Positions 42,226-50,047 of a stretch of DNA of 50,235 nt are shown here, in pieces. The notes beneath the pieces are model-generated. The model worked only from the letters and a program-made list of their open reading frames with translations, searched no databases and had not been told where the DNA came from. Position 1 is the first letter of the stretch. Each line of letters opens with the position of its first letter. The DNA is from Bacteroidota bacterium (GTDB lineage Bacteria; Bacteroidota; Bacteroidia; M30B66), in NCBI GenBank assembly GCA_947460255.1, contig CANHIS010000017.1:1-50235 (forward strand), in the 5' to 3' direction. The translations under genes were made by a program, and so were the position numbers.

Positions 42226-43806
42226 ATGCAATTTATGAAATACCGTATCTTATTTTCAATCTTGCTTTTTAGCGCCACTCTTAGCCTTCGGGCGCAAAGC
42301 GTGACCTTTTCGGAGCATATTGCACCGATCATCTATAACCATTGCACGAATTGCCACAGACCAGGTGAAATTGGTCCGTTTTCACTCACCAATTACAACG
42401 AAGTGGTGTCATATGGCTCTATGATTCAATATGTTACCGACATTAACTACATGCCGCCGTGGAAGCCTGATCCGAACTATCGCCAATACCAAAAGGAAAA
42501 CTATTTATCTGCGGAGCAAAAACAACAAATTTCCACTTGGGTAAATGATGGCATGCCGCAAGGAAATCCGGCACTTGAACCACCATTGCCAGTATTTCCA
42601 ACTGGTTCGCAAGTGGGCGTGCCCGATTTAGTGCTCTCCTTCGCAGAAGCCCATACCGTTCCGGGAAACAACATCGATGAATACATCTACTTTGTCATCC
42701 CAACGGGACTTACAGAAGACAAATTGATTCGCTCATTAGAATTCCGTCCGGGAAATACGCAGGTTGTTCACCACACGCTCATTTGGGAAGATACCACTGG
42801 TGCCGCGGCCGCGGAAGATGCACTCACGCCAGAATATGGCTATTTCGGCGGACAAGCAACAGCTGAAGTGCTAGAACAACAGCAACTTCCTGGGTATCTG
42901 CCCGGATCAGCGCCAGTTATCTACACCAATGGAATCACCCAAAAACTGCATGCTGGCGCAGATTTGAAGCTCCAGATGCACTATGCGCCCACTCCGATCG
43001 AACAAACAGATTCTTCAACCATCAATGTCTTTTTCGAAAATTCAAATGCTAACCGATTGCTGCAAACCTATATCATGGTTCCACTTCCCGGAGTGCTCGT
43101 AAATGGTCCGTTTATCATGCCGCCCAATCAAGTAAAGGAATTTCATGGCACTTTCACTGTTCCATTTGATGTGAGTTTGTTTTCCATCTCGCCACATTGC
43201 CATAAACTTGGAACACATTGGAAGGTTTATGCAGTGCCTCCAACTGGAGATACAATCCCACTAATTTCTATCGAAGATTGGGATTTCAATTGGCAAGGCT
43301 CATATCAGTTCCGTTCACTTTTAAAAGTTCCAGCAGGTTCTGTCATTCATGCGTTTGCTGGTTACGACAACACGGTGAATAATCCGTTCAATCCGAATAG
43401 TCCACCCGAATTCGTAACCTGGGGCGAAGGCACAGCGGATGAAATGTTTTATTTACCTATTTCATTCTTGCCTTACCAAGCTGGAGATGAGAATATTGTG
43501 TTTGAAGATGGCTCCGTTGGAGACCTCAACATCAAAACGATATCCGACAAGCTGTACCCAATTTATCCAGTGCCTGCGTCCGATTTAATTAAGTTTGGTT
43601 ATACGCTCGAAACCAGCGGACAAGTAAGCTTAAGCATTTTCAATATCGAAGGGAAACTCGTTCAGCAAGTGCATCAAAACAGTTTCCATTTGCCAGGTTA
43701 TCACACCAAAGAATTAAATGTTTCCGAATTAACTCCTGGAATTTATTTCCTTGAATTTGTAAAAGGAAACCTACGCCAAACGGAGAAATTCGTTATTGGC
43801 GAATAA
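42226..43806 (+). CDS. Secreted cytochrome c / PHM-like copper monooxygenase fusion with T9SS tail
   Basis: The 526-residue protein has a signal peptide (ending LRAQ). A heme c motif Cys40-x-x-Cys-His44 ('YNHCTNCHRPGE') sits in a short cytochrome domain. A copper type II ascorbate-dependent monooxygenase-like module spans about 135-425. It has the His pair 182-183 ('QVVHHTL') and His252 ('LQMHYAP'), matching the CuA ligands of PHM, and His324-x-His326 ('SPHCHKLG') and Met407 ('ADEMFYL'), matching the CuB ligands. A T9SS sorting domain follows ('YPIYPVPASDLIKFGY' to 'KFVIGE'). Substrate unknown. Either ATG at 42226 or 42235 is possible. Confidence 0.85.
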   Translation: MQFMKYRILFSILLFSATLSLRAQSVTFSEHIAPIIYNHCTNCHRPGEIGPFSLTNYNEVVSYGSMIQYVTDINYMPPWKPDPNYRQYQKENYLSAEQKQQISTWVNDGMPQGNPALEPPLPVFPTGSQVGVPDLVLSFAEAHTVPGNNIDEYIYFVIPTGLTEDKLIRSLEFRPGNTQVVHHTLIWEDTTGAAAAEDALTPEYGYFGGQATAEVLEQQQLPGYLPGSAPVIYTNGITQKLHAGADLKLQMHYAPTPIEQTDSSTINVFFENSNANRLLQTYIMVPLPGVLVNGPFIMPPNQVKEFHGTFTVPFDVSLFSISPHCHKLGTHWKVYAVPPTGDTIPLISIEDWDFNWQGSYQFRSLLKVPAGSVIHAFAGYDNTVNNPFNPNSPPEFVTWGEGTADEMFYLPISFLPYQAGDENIVFEDGSVGDLNIKTISDKLYPIYPVPASDLIKFGYTLETSGQVSLSIFNIEGKLVQQVHQNSFHLPGYHTKELNVSELTPGIYFLEFVKGNLRQTEKFVIGE

Positions 43807-43820
43807 ATTAATTGATATAC

Positions 43821-43857
43821 AAAAAGCGCATGGTGAATGATCATCATGCGCTTTTTT
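43821..43857. terminator. Bidirectional intrinsic terminator between convergent genes
   Basis: A perfect 12-bp stem (43821-43832, AAAAAGCGCATG, with 43845-43856) has a 12-nt loop and runs of A on the left and T on the right, so it can terminate the plus-strand monooxygenase transcript and the minus-strand carrier transcript. Confidence 0.92.
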
Positions 43858-43865
43858 ATTGGTGT

Positions 43866-45107
43866 TTATCCGAAGAACAAATAAGCCAATAAAACCGAAG
43901 TGATGATTCCTACAAGATCTGCCAGCAACATCGAACCGATGGCATAACGCGTATTCTTCACTCCAACAGCGCCAAAATACACGGCAATTACGTAAAAAGT
44001 GGTATCAGAAGAACCTTGCAGGATGCAAGCTAAACGTCCTGCAAAAGAATCAGGACCGAAATTGGTCATTGTGTCGATCATCATGCCTCTTGCACCTGAT
44101 CCGCTCATCGGTTTAATTAAAGCTGTGGGCAATCCATCCACGAAGCGTGTATCAGCACCCAGAAAGGCGAAAAACTGCTTCATTCCATTGATCACCACAT
44201 CGAAAGTACCGCTGGTTCTGAGTAAACTAATTGCTACCAAAATGCCCACTAAATAAGGAATGATGCGAATCGCTGTATCAAATCCACCTTTTGCACCATC
44301 GATAAATGCGTCGAAAACTGCAATGCCTCTAAACCACGCAACACCAACAATAATGAGGAAAATCATTAAAATAATTCCATTGCTCAACATGCCCGAAAAT
44401 GTGGACAATTCGGTATGACTCATTCTAGTTAAAAAAACCACCAATAGGGCAATTAAGCTGGATATACCAAGAATCCAAGCCAGAATTACAGGTTGAAATA
44501 AATTGATTTTTTGTTTGATCGAAACAATCGTCATTGCCGCTACTGTAGCTACAAACGTGGCAATCATGCAGGGAATAAAAATATCGGTCGGACTTGTTGA
44601 TAGTAAAGCCGCACGTGCAGCAATAATGGATACAGGAATTAAGGTTAATCCGGATGCATGCAAACACAAAAACATGATTTGAGCATTGCTCGCGCGATCT
44701 TTTTCGGGATTTAATTCCTGCAAACTTTCCATGGCTTTAATCCCAAATGGTGTGGCGGCATTGTCGAGTCCGAGCAAATTGGCAGAAAAATTCATCATCA
44801 TGTGCCCAGTAGCAGGATGTCCTTTCGGAACTTCAGGAAACAATTTCGAGAAGAATGGCCCGATGATTCTTGACAAAAAACGAATTCCTCCAGCTTTCTC
44901 GGCAATAGACATCAATCCCATGAAAAGTGCCATGATACCAATGAGTTTTATCGAAATGTTTACAGCAGTGGAACAGGTTTCAATCATGCCATTAGGCTCA
45001 GTAATCATGCGGTTAAAAATCTCATGATCGCCCAATCCAAAGGCCTTCCAAGCTGCAACTAAAATTGCAATCACGATAAATGCCGACCAAATTCTACTAA
45101 GTGCCAT
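43866..45107 (-). CDS. Fused SpmA/SpmB-type membrane protein (nucleoside recognition domains)
   Basis: The 413-residue integral membrane protein contains two Gate/nucleoside-recognition modules: the SpmA-like half ('MNFSANLLGLDNAATPFGIKA' region, about 105-125) and the SpmB-like half ('GSGARGMMIDTMTNFGPDSF', 'LACILQGSSDTTFYVIAVYFG', C-terminal). In sporulating Firmicutes the halves are separate spore maturation proteins; in Bacteroidota they are often fused and the cargo is unknown. The ATG at 45107 is preferred over an upstream TTG at 45128. No sporulation genes are nearby. Confidence 0.88.
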   Translation of the reverse strand: MALSRIWSAFIVIAILVAAWKAFGLGDHEIFNRMITEPNGMIETCSTAVNISIKLIGIMALFMGLMSIAEKAGGIRFLSRIIGPFFSKLFPEVPKGHPATGHMMMNFSANLLGLDNAATPFGIKAMESLQELNPEKDRASNAQIMFLCLHASGLTLIPVSIIAARAALLSTSPTDIFIPCMIATFVATVAAMTIVSIKQKINLFQPVILAWILGISSLIALLVVFLTRMSHTELSTFSGMLSNGIILMIFLIIVGVAWFRGIAVFDAFIDGAKGGFDTAIRIIPYLVGILVAISLLRTSGTFDVVINGMKQFFAFLGADTRFVDGLPTALIKPMSGSGARGMMIDTMTNFGPDSFAGRLACILQGSSDTTFYVIAVYFGAVGVKNTRYAIGSMLLADLVGIITSVLLAYLFFG

Positions 45108-45250
45108 AACTTGATTTTGATGGATCAAATTACGCTTCCAACAATCGTATCAAACCACCTTTACTAGGATCTTCTCAACGACCAAAGGCTGATAACCTTA
45201 AATGCTTAGAAATAAAAATTAACAAAGCGAGCAAATCGTTGCGCTTATGC

Positions 45251-45258
45251 TATTTTTG
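45251..45258 (+). promoter_or_regulatory. -7 box (TATTTTTG) for the TPR gene
   Basis: TATTTTTG fits TAnnTTTG and lies 21 bp before the ATG at 45280. Confidence 0.5.
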
Positions 45259-45279
45259 CAGCCGCTTTAAAATGCACAC

Positions 45280-45933
45280 ATGAAATTTCTAAAGATTTAT
45301 ATCATCTATCGCCTTCAAATCATCATTGCATTGGTGGTTTTCGGTGTGGCTTCTCATATTTGGCTCGATAACGTATTGGCTTGGATTTGCTACATCTTAG
45401 CTGCGATTTCTCTCACTTTGTACTTCATGCTTGGCACGATGCGCGTGGTGCAGGAAGCTGTTATGGAAGGCGACGTTGAGGCGGCTCAGAAATACATGAA
45501 GATGATCAAGTTCCCGAAACTGCTCTTCAAGCCGATTCGTCAAGCTTATTTCATGTTACAGAGCAATTTGGCGATGGCAACCGACAACCTCGATCAAGCA
45601 GAATTGAATATCCGTGAGAGTTTGAAAACAAATTCTTCGATGGCTGGCGATGTACGCGGAACCAATTTGATGCAGTTGGCGATGGTTCAACTTCGCAAAG
45701 GAAATACAAAGGATGCACGTTTACATCTCATTGAAGCTGTGAAGGTTGGAATTCCAGACAAAGACAATTTAGCAGGAGCATATTTGCAACTGTGTTCAAT
45801 AGAAGTGCAACGCCAGCAATACAAAATTGCGAAGGAATATTTCAAACGTGCAAAGGCTTGTAAGCCAAAGAATGAAGAGATTGTGAAGCAAATTCAGCAG
45901 TTGGAAAAACAGATTCCACGTCTTCCAGGCTAG
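45280..45933 (+). CDS. Membrane-anchored TPR protein
   Basis: The 217-residue protein has two N-terminal membrane helices (about 8-28 and 33-53) and four or more TPR-type helix pairs ('AYFMLQSNLAMATDNLDQAE', 'TNLMQLAMVQLRKGNTKDAR', 'AYLQLCSIEVQRQQYKIAKE', 'KPKNEEIVKQIQQLEKQ'). It is probably an inner membrane scaffold with a cytoplasmic repeat domain; no partner is indicated. Its stop codon overlaps that of the convergent pseudouridine synthase (bases 45930-45933, CTAG). Confidence 0.75.
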   Translation: MKFLKIYIIYRLQIIIALVVFGVASHIWLDNVLAWICYILAAISLTLYFMLGTMRVVQEAVMEGDVEAAQKYMKMIKFPKLLFKPIRQAYFMLQSNLAMATDNLDQAELNIRESLKTNSSMAGDVRGTNLMQLAMVQLRKGNTKDARLHLIEAVKVGIPDKDNLAGAYLQLCSIEVQRQQYKIAKEYFKRAKACKPKNEEIVKQIQQLEKQIPRLPG

Positions 45934-47600
45934 AATTCGGCTGGTTCTTCAAATTCCATTTTTTGCCCTGTCCGGGGATGTAAAAACGCAATTCGTTCAG
46001 CATGTAAATGCAGTCGATTCGAAGACTTCCCGTACAAATCATCTCCCAAAATAGCGCATCCCAAACCTTGATGATGGGCGGCATGTACACGCAGTTGGTG
46101 GGTTCGCCCCGTTCGGGGGAAGAAGAACACTCTCGATCGCCCGTTCTCCAAGGCAACCAATTGCCATTCCGTTAGTGCCGGCTTGCCATGATCGAAGCAT
46201 ACCATTTGCCTTGGACGATCATCGATATCGACACGCAATGGAAGATCAATCGAACCGAATTGTTCTGAAAGCATGCCATCTAACACAGCCACATAACGCT
46301 TTTCGATGTCGTGAGTGATGAATTGCTTTTGCAGCACGATGTAGGATTGCAAATTCCTCGGAATGAGCATGATACCAGAAGTAGATTGATCTAGTCGGTG
46401 CACGATGATAGGTCCAGTGATGTCTTTACGAAGTTCCTTGACTTGCACGAACACCGAATCTTGTTTCGTCTTCCCAGGAACGGAGAGCAGTTCAGGTGGT
46501 TTTACGATCACCAAAAGATCATCGTCTTCATAAATGATTTTTATCCAACGGCGAGCATCTGGTTCAACAAGCAAAGGGTTTTCATCCATTTCAACGCCTT
46601 GCAACATATGGCCTAAAATGGGGCGGCATTTTCCACGACAGGCAGGATAAAATTGTTTGTGAATTCGAATTTCGTTGGATGGAGATTTTCCCCACCAGAA
46701 TTCTGCCATACAAACGATCGAATATCCTTGCAGAAAGGCGTATTGAAGTAATTTCGGTGCTGCACAATCGCCCGCTCCTGCAGGTGGAATATCGACACCA
46801 AAAATCGTTCTTAAACTTTTAGAATTTAATTCAGGATCAAGAAAACTATAATGTTCAAACAATCGATTCTGTAGGCGATTCGATTTTTGTTTTCGTTCTT
46901 CCTTCAGTTTTTCGATGGCATTTAATCTTTCTTGAAGATCAGCTTCTGCAGCTTGAATCTTGAATTTCCAACTTCTTGCTAAATCCTTGTATGCGAACTG
47001 GTGGTTCCTGCTTTCTTGGTTCAACTGTTCCACCAATTGCTGGTAGGCTTCCATGGATAACTTGGCGCCTTCATGTTCCCTTAGTTTTCCTCGAGCGATT
47101 TTGGCTTGCTTGAAATCTTCCTTGGCACGAAGAAGCTCCTCTTCCGCCGCTAGGCGCAAATGAACGAGCAAATTTTGCAATTCTATAAACTTTGGATCAG
47201 CTTGCAAACGCTCAATTTCGCGGTTTAATTGATTAAGTTCCTCTTCGCCTTTGCGATAAAAACCATCTTCATCGAGCATATCGAAAACTGGCGGTACAAA
47301 GCCTGAGTGATGCACAGAACCTGCTAGCTTGCCAGAAAATGCTTGTAAATAACCTAATTCTCCGTCTGCATTTTTCACTACCAAAACGCCGAACATTTTC
47401 CCGCAAGTGTAAGAGTCTTCGAATTCAGTAAATCCAAAATCGTGGCGCCAATCCTGCTGTTCAACTAGGTAATTTTGAAGCAAATCGGCGGCTTGCAATG
47501 CCAATGGATGCGGCACATAATAAAACGGAAACGTGAATTTCTCAGGAAGAATCGCTTCATCCCAATCGGCCGTTAAGAGATGAAAACAAGGATCTTTCAA
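45930..47600 (-). CDS. RluA-family pseudouridine synthase, long form
   Basis: The 556-residue protein ends in an RluA-type catalytic domain (about 345-550) with 'HRLDQSTSGIMLIPRN' (catalytic Asp near residue 404) and 'TGRTHQLRVHAAH'. The first 330 residues include 'CGKMFGVLVV' and 'LQAFSGKLAGSVHHSGFVPP', a coiled coil around 115-235, and a conserved Cys-containing segment ('GDCAAPKLLQYAF'). This long architecture occurs in a subgroup of the family in several phyla. The substrate RNA is not assigned. No ATG precedes the domain; the TTG at 47600, 24 bp after the E1 stop, is the likely start. Confidence 0.87.
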   Translation of the reverse strand: MKDPCFHLLTADWDEAILPEKFTFPFYYVPHPLALQAADLLQNYLVEQQDWRHDFGFTEFEDSYTCGKMFGVLVVKNADGELGYLQAFSGKLAGSVHHSGFVPPVFDMLDEDGFYRKGEEELNQLNREIERLQADPKFIELQNLLVHLRLAAEEELLRAKEDFKQAKIARGKLREHEGAKLSMEAYQQLVEQLNQESRNHQFAYKDLARSWKFKIQAAEADLQERLNAIEKLKEERKQKSNRLQNRLFEHYSFLDPELNSKSLRTIFGVDIPPAGAGDCAAPKLLQYAFLQGYSIVCMAEFWWGKSPSNEIRIHKQFYPACRGKCRPILGHMLQGVEMDENPLLVEPDARRWIKIIYEDDDLLVIVKPPELLSVPGKTKQDSVFVQVKELRKDITGPIIVHRLDQSTSGIMLIPRNLQSYIVLQKQFITHDIEKRYVAVLDGMLSEQFGSIDLPLRVDIDDRPRQMVCFDHGKPALTEWQLVALENGRSRVFFFPRTGRTHQLRVHAAHHQGLGCAILGDDLYGKSSNRLHLHAERIAFLHPRTGQKMEFEEPAEF

Positions 47601-47624
47601 GTGTGAGGAAAAGATGGGTGCGAT

Positions 47625-49679
47625 TTAGTATTTCAGCAATTCTTCAATGGCCGTCTTTACCTTGTCGATATTGGGAATCATGGTTTGTTCGAGCGTGCTG
47701 TTGAGCGGAATGGCTGGCATATTCTCGGATCCAATAACGCGAACGGGACCATCGAGCGATTCGAAACACTGCTCTTGGATAAGTCCAGCAAGGCTTCTAG
47801 CGAAGGAATTGTTCACTGGTTCTTCAGTAACAACGAGGCATTTCTTGGATTTTCGGACCGATCTAAAAATAGCCTCTTCGTCGAGTGGAAACAAGGTGCG
47901 TAAATCTACAATTTCGACTTTGTCTTTGAGGTGTTTTGTGGCATTCAGCGCCCAATGCACGCCCATTCCATAGGTAATCACCGACAAAGTTTCGCGTTGA
48001 TTTTGTTGTTCAATTTCTTGCACCACAATGGCTTTCCCGAGTGGAAGCAAATAATCATCGGCAGGTTCGAAAGTTCGTGCTTCGTCGGTGCCTTTCACCT
48101 TCGACCAATAAAGGCCTTTGTGCTCGAGAATCACCACAGGATTTGGATCGTAGTATGCGGCTTTCATGAGGCCCTTCAAATCGGCTCCGTTGCTTGGATA
48201 CACGATTTTGATTCCACGAATATTGGTGAGCACACTTTCAACCGAAGAAGAATGGTAAGGACCGCCGCTTCCATACGCGCCGATTGGAACGCGGAGAATC
48301 ATGCTTACAGGCCATTTCCCATTGGTGAGATAGCATGATCTTGCCACCTCGGTGAACAACTGGTTGAGGCCGGGCCAAATGTAATCGGCAAATTGCACCT
48401 CTACGATGGGTTTTAGTCCAACGGCCGACATCCCAACGGTTGATCCAACGATAAACGCTTCCTGTATAGGCGTATTAAATACACGGCTATCACCAAACTT
48501 CTGGGCTAAAGTCGCAGCTTCTCTAAACACACCACCCAAGCGAGCGCCGACATCTTGTCCGTAGAGTAAACATTCTGGATGCTTGCGCATGAGTTCTTCA
48601 ACGGCAAACAGGGCACAATCTACCATCACCACTTTGTCTTCGCGAGGCGGAACCCGAACGCCAGTTTCTTCAGTGATCGGTGTTGGGGCAAAATCGTGAG
48701 TAAATAAATCTTCCGGACGAGGATCTTCGGCCAATTGGGCTTGTTCGAAATCTGCTGCAACGAGGCTTCGGACCTCTACTTCGATCGATTCGATGCTTTC
48801 GGTGGTGAAACCAGCAGCTAACATCTGATTGATCAAGACAGGATACGGATCACGTGAGCGCGCTTCTTCAAGGTCGTCGCGGTACCATTCCATGCGCACA
48901 CCTGAAGTGTGGTGATTTAACAAGGGCACTTTGGCGTGCACCAAAAACGGTCGTCTTTCGGTTCTGATCTTTTCGATCACCGCTTGAAGCGCCGAATAGC
49001 TGGTAGAAAAATCGGCTCCATCGATTGAGATTGCCTCAATTCCGTGAAATCCTTTTACATATTCGAATGCGTTTTGGGCGCGGGTTTCCTTGGCATTGGC
49101 AGAGATGTCCCAACCATTGTCTTGCACCAAATACAGAATGGGCAACTGTTTGAGTGCTGCCATTTGGAAGGCTTCAGCGATTTCTCCTTCTGTAACGGAG
49201 GCATCACCGAGCGAGCAAACCACAATCGGTTTTTCTTGCTGAGGATCTTGGTCTAAATCTGTTGCTTCTTTGTACCCAAAACCCATGGCTGCACCAGTTG
49301 CAGGAATGGCTTGCATGCCTGTAGCCGACGATTGGTGAGGAATTTTCGGCTTATCCGCATCGCGCAAACTTGGATGCGAATAATACGTTCTACCGCCCGA
49401 AAATGGGTCGTCGCGTTTTGCCATGAGTTGAAGCATCAAGTCGTAAGGCCTCATGCCAATGCTGAGCAACATGGAATCGTCGCGGTAATAAGGAAAAATA
49501 TAATCCTGTGGCAATAACTGCATGGCTGTGGCAATCTGAATGGCTTCATGGCCGCGGGAAGTAGCGTGCACATATTTCGAAACGACTTTGAAATTCGCTT
49601 CATACAATTCTGTCATCGCTTTCGCGGTGGCCATCAGGCGAAAAGCCTTTTCCAGTGTGGTCGTGGGAATGCCTTGCAT
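47625..49679 (-). CDS. Fused E1 alpha/beta component of a 2-oxoacid dehydrogenase
   Basis: The 684-residue protein joins the two thiamine-diphosphate enzyme subunits. The alpha part (about 1-335) has the ThDP motif 'GDASVTEGEIAEAFQMAAL' (about 157) and 'YLVQDNGWDIS'. The beta part (about 350-684) has 'LYGQDVGARLGGVFREA', 'FNTPIQEAFIVGSTVGMSAV' and 'GPYHSSSVESVL'. It decarboxylates a branched-chain 2-oxo acid or pyruvate for an E2/E3 complex; the phylum's fused form is usually annotated as 2-oxoisovalerate dehydrogenase. The ATG at 49679 gives the conserved N-terminus; an upstream TTG frame to 49796 lacks homologous character and would contain the palindrome. Confidence 0.88.
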   Translation of the reverse strand: MQGIPTTTLEKAFRLMATAKAMTELYEANFKVVSKYVHATSRGHEAIQIATAMQLLPQDYIFPYYRDDSMLLSIGMRPYDLMLQLMAKRDDPFSGGRTYYSHPSLRDADKPKIPHQSSATGMQAIPATGAAMGFGYKEATDLDQDPQQEKPIVVCSLGDASVTEGEIAEAFQMAALKQLPILYLVQDNGWDISANAKETRAQNAFEYVKGFHGIEAISIDGADFSTSYSALQAVIEKIRTERRPFLVHAKVPLLNHHTSGVRMEWYRDDLEEARSRDPYPVLINQMLAAGFTTESIESIEVEVRSLVAADFEQAQLAEDPRPEDLFTHDFAPTPITEETGVRVPPREDKVVMVDCALFAVEELMRKHPECLLYGQDVGARLGGVFREAATLAQKFGDSRVFNTPIQEAFIVGSTVGMSAVGLKPIVEVQFADYIWPGLNQLFTEVARSCYLTNGKWPVSMILRVPIGAYGSGGPYHSSSVESVLTNIRGIKIVYPSNGADLKGLMKAAYYDPNPVVILEHKGLYWSKVKGTDEARTFEPADDYLLPLGKAIVVQEIEQQNQRETLSVITYGMGVHWALNATKHLKDKVEIVDLRTLFPLDEEAIFRSVRKSKKCLVVTEEPVNNSFARSLAGLIQEQCFESLDGPVRVIGSENMPAIPLNSTLEQTMIPNIDKVKTAIEELLKY

Positions 49680-49687
49680 AGTTGCGG

Positions 49688-49695
49688 CGAAGATA
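49688..49695 (-). promoter_or_regulatory. Possible -7 box (TATCTTCG) of the E1 gene
   Basis: On the minus strand TATCTTCG differs from TAnnTTTG at one base and lies 8 bp before the ATG at 49679, which would give a very short leader. Confidence 0.35.
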
Positions 49696-49776
49696 GGAAA
49701 ATGATCTATGACCACACGCTGAATTGATGGAGCACTTGGGAGAGAATGATTTTCAAACAAGCAAGATTTAGAAGAT

Positions 49777-49796
49777 TTGCTTATTCTGTTAAGCAA
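49777..49796. promoter_or_regulatory. Palindrome copy 1 (TTGCTTA-N6-TAAGCAA)
   Basis: Both 7-bp arms are perfectly complementary around a 6-bp spacer (TTCTGT). The same arms and spacing recur at 49986-50005. A 20-bp two-fold-symmetric site of this form is typical of a binding site for a dimeric regulator. Confidence 0.6.
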
Positions 49797-49985
49797 TATT
49801 GATTTTTACTGTTTAATGCATTGTTTAACAGATTATTAAAAAGGTGCATTTTGATAGATGGAATGAAGAAAAAGTACGTTTTACGACTTGATTGACATCA
49901 AATAGAGCTCACTTTTACAGAAGTGTGTAAAATAGCTAACTCATATTGATTTGACAATCTGATATTTAAGTGATTAAAATTAAAT

Positions 49986-50005
49986 TTGCTTAGTTTATTA
50001 AGCAA
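49986..50005. promoter_or_regulatory. Palindrome copy 2 (TTGCTTA-N6-TAAGCAA)
   Basis: The arms are identical to copy 1, with a different 6-bp spacer (GTTTAT). It ends 16 bp before the ATPase -7 box, so it would overlap that promoter's -33 region. Confidence 0.6.
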
Positions 50006-50021
50006 TTTAGACATGAAGTGC

Positions 50022-50029
50022 TATCTTTG
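50022..50029 (+). promoter_or_regulatory. -7 box (TATCTTTG) of the ATPase gene
   Basis: TATCTTTG matches TAnnTTTG exactly and lies 18 bp before the ATG at 50048. Confidence 0.55.
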
Positions 50030-50047
50030 TGCGAAGGAAGGAAGAAA

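Larger units (their letters stand above)
49680..50047. other. Divergent intergenic region with regulatory palindromes
   Basis: This 368-bp stretch separates the E1 gene from the ATPase gene. It carries two copies of one palindrome and a -7 box for the ATPase. The rest is AT-rich and I see no gene in it. Confidence 0.6.

Noticed and set aside
43866-45107. Sporulation gene
   Set aside because: The SpmA/SpmB domains also occur in non-sporulating bacteria, and no other sporulation gene is present.
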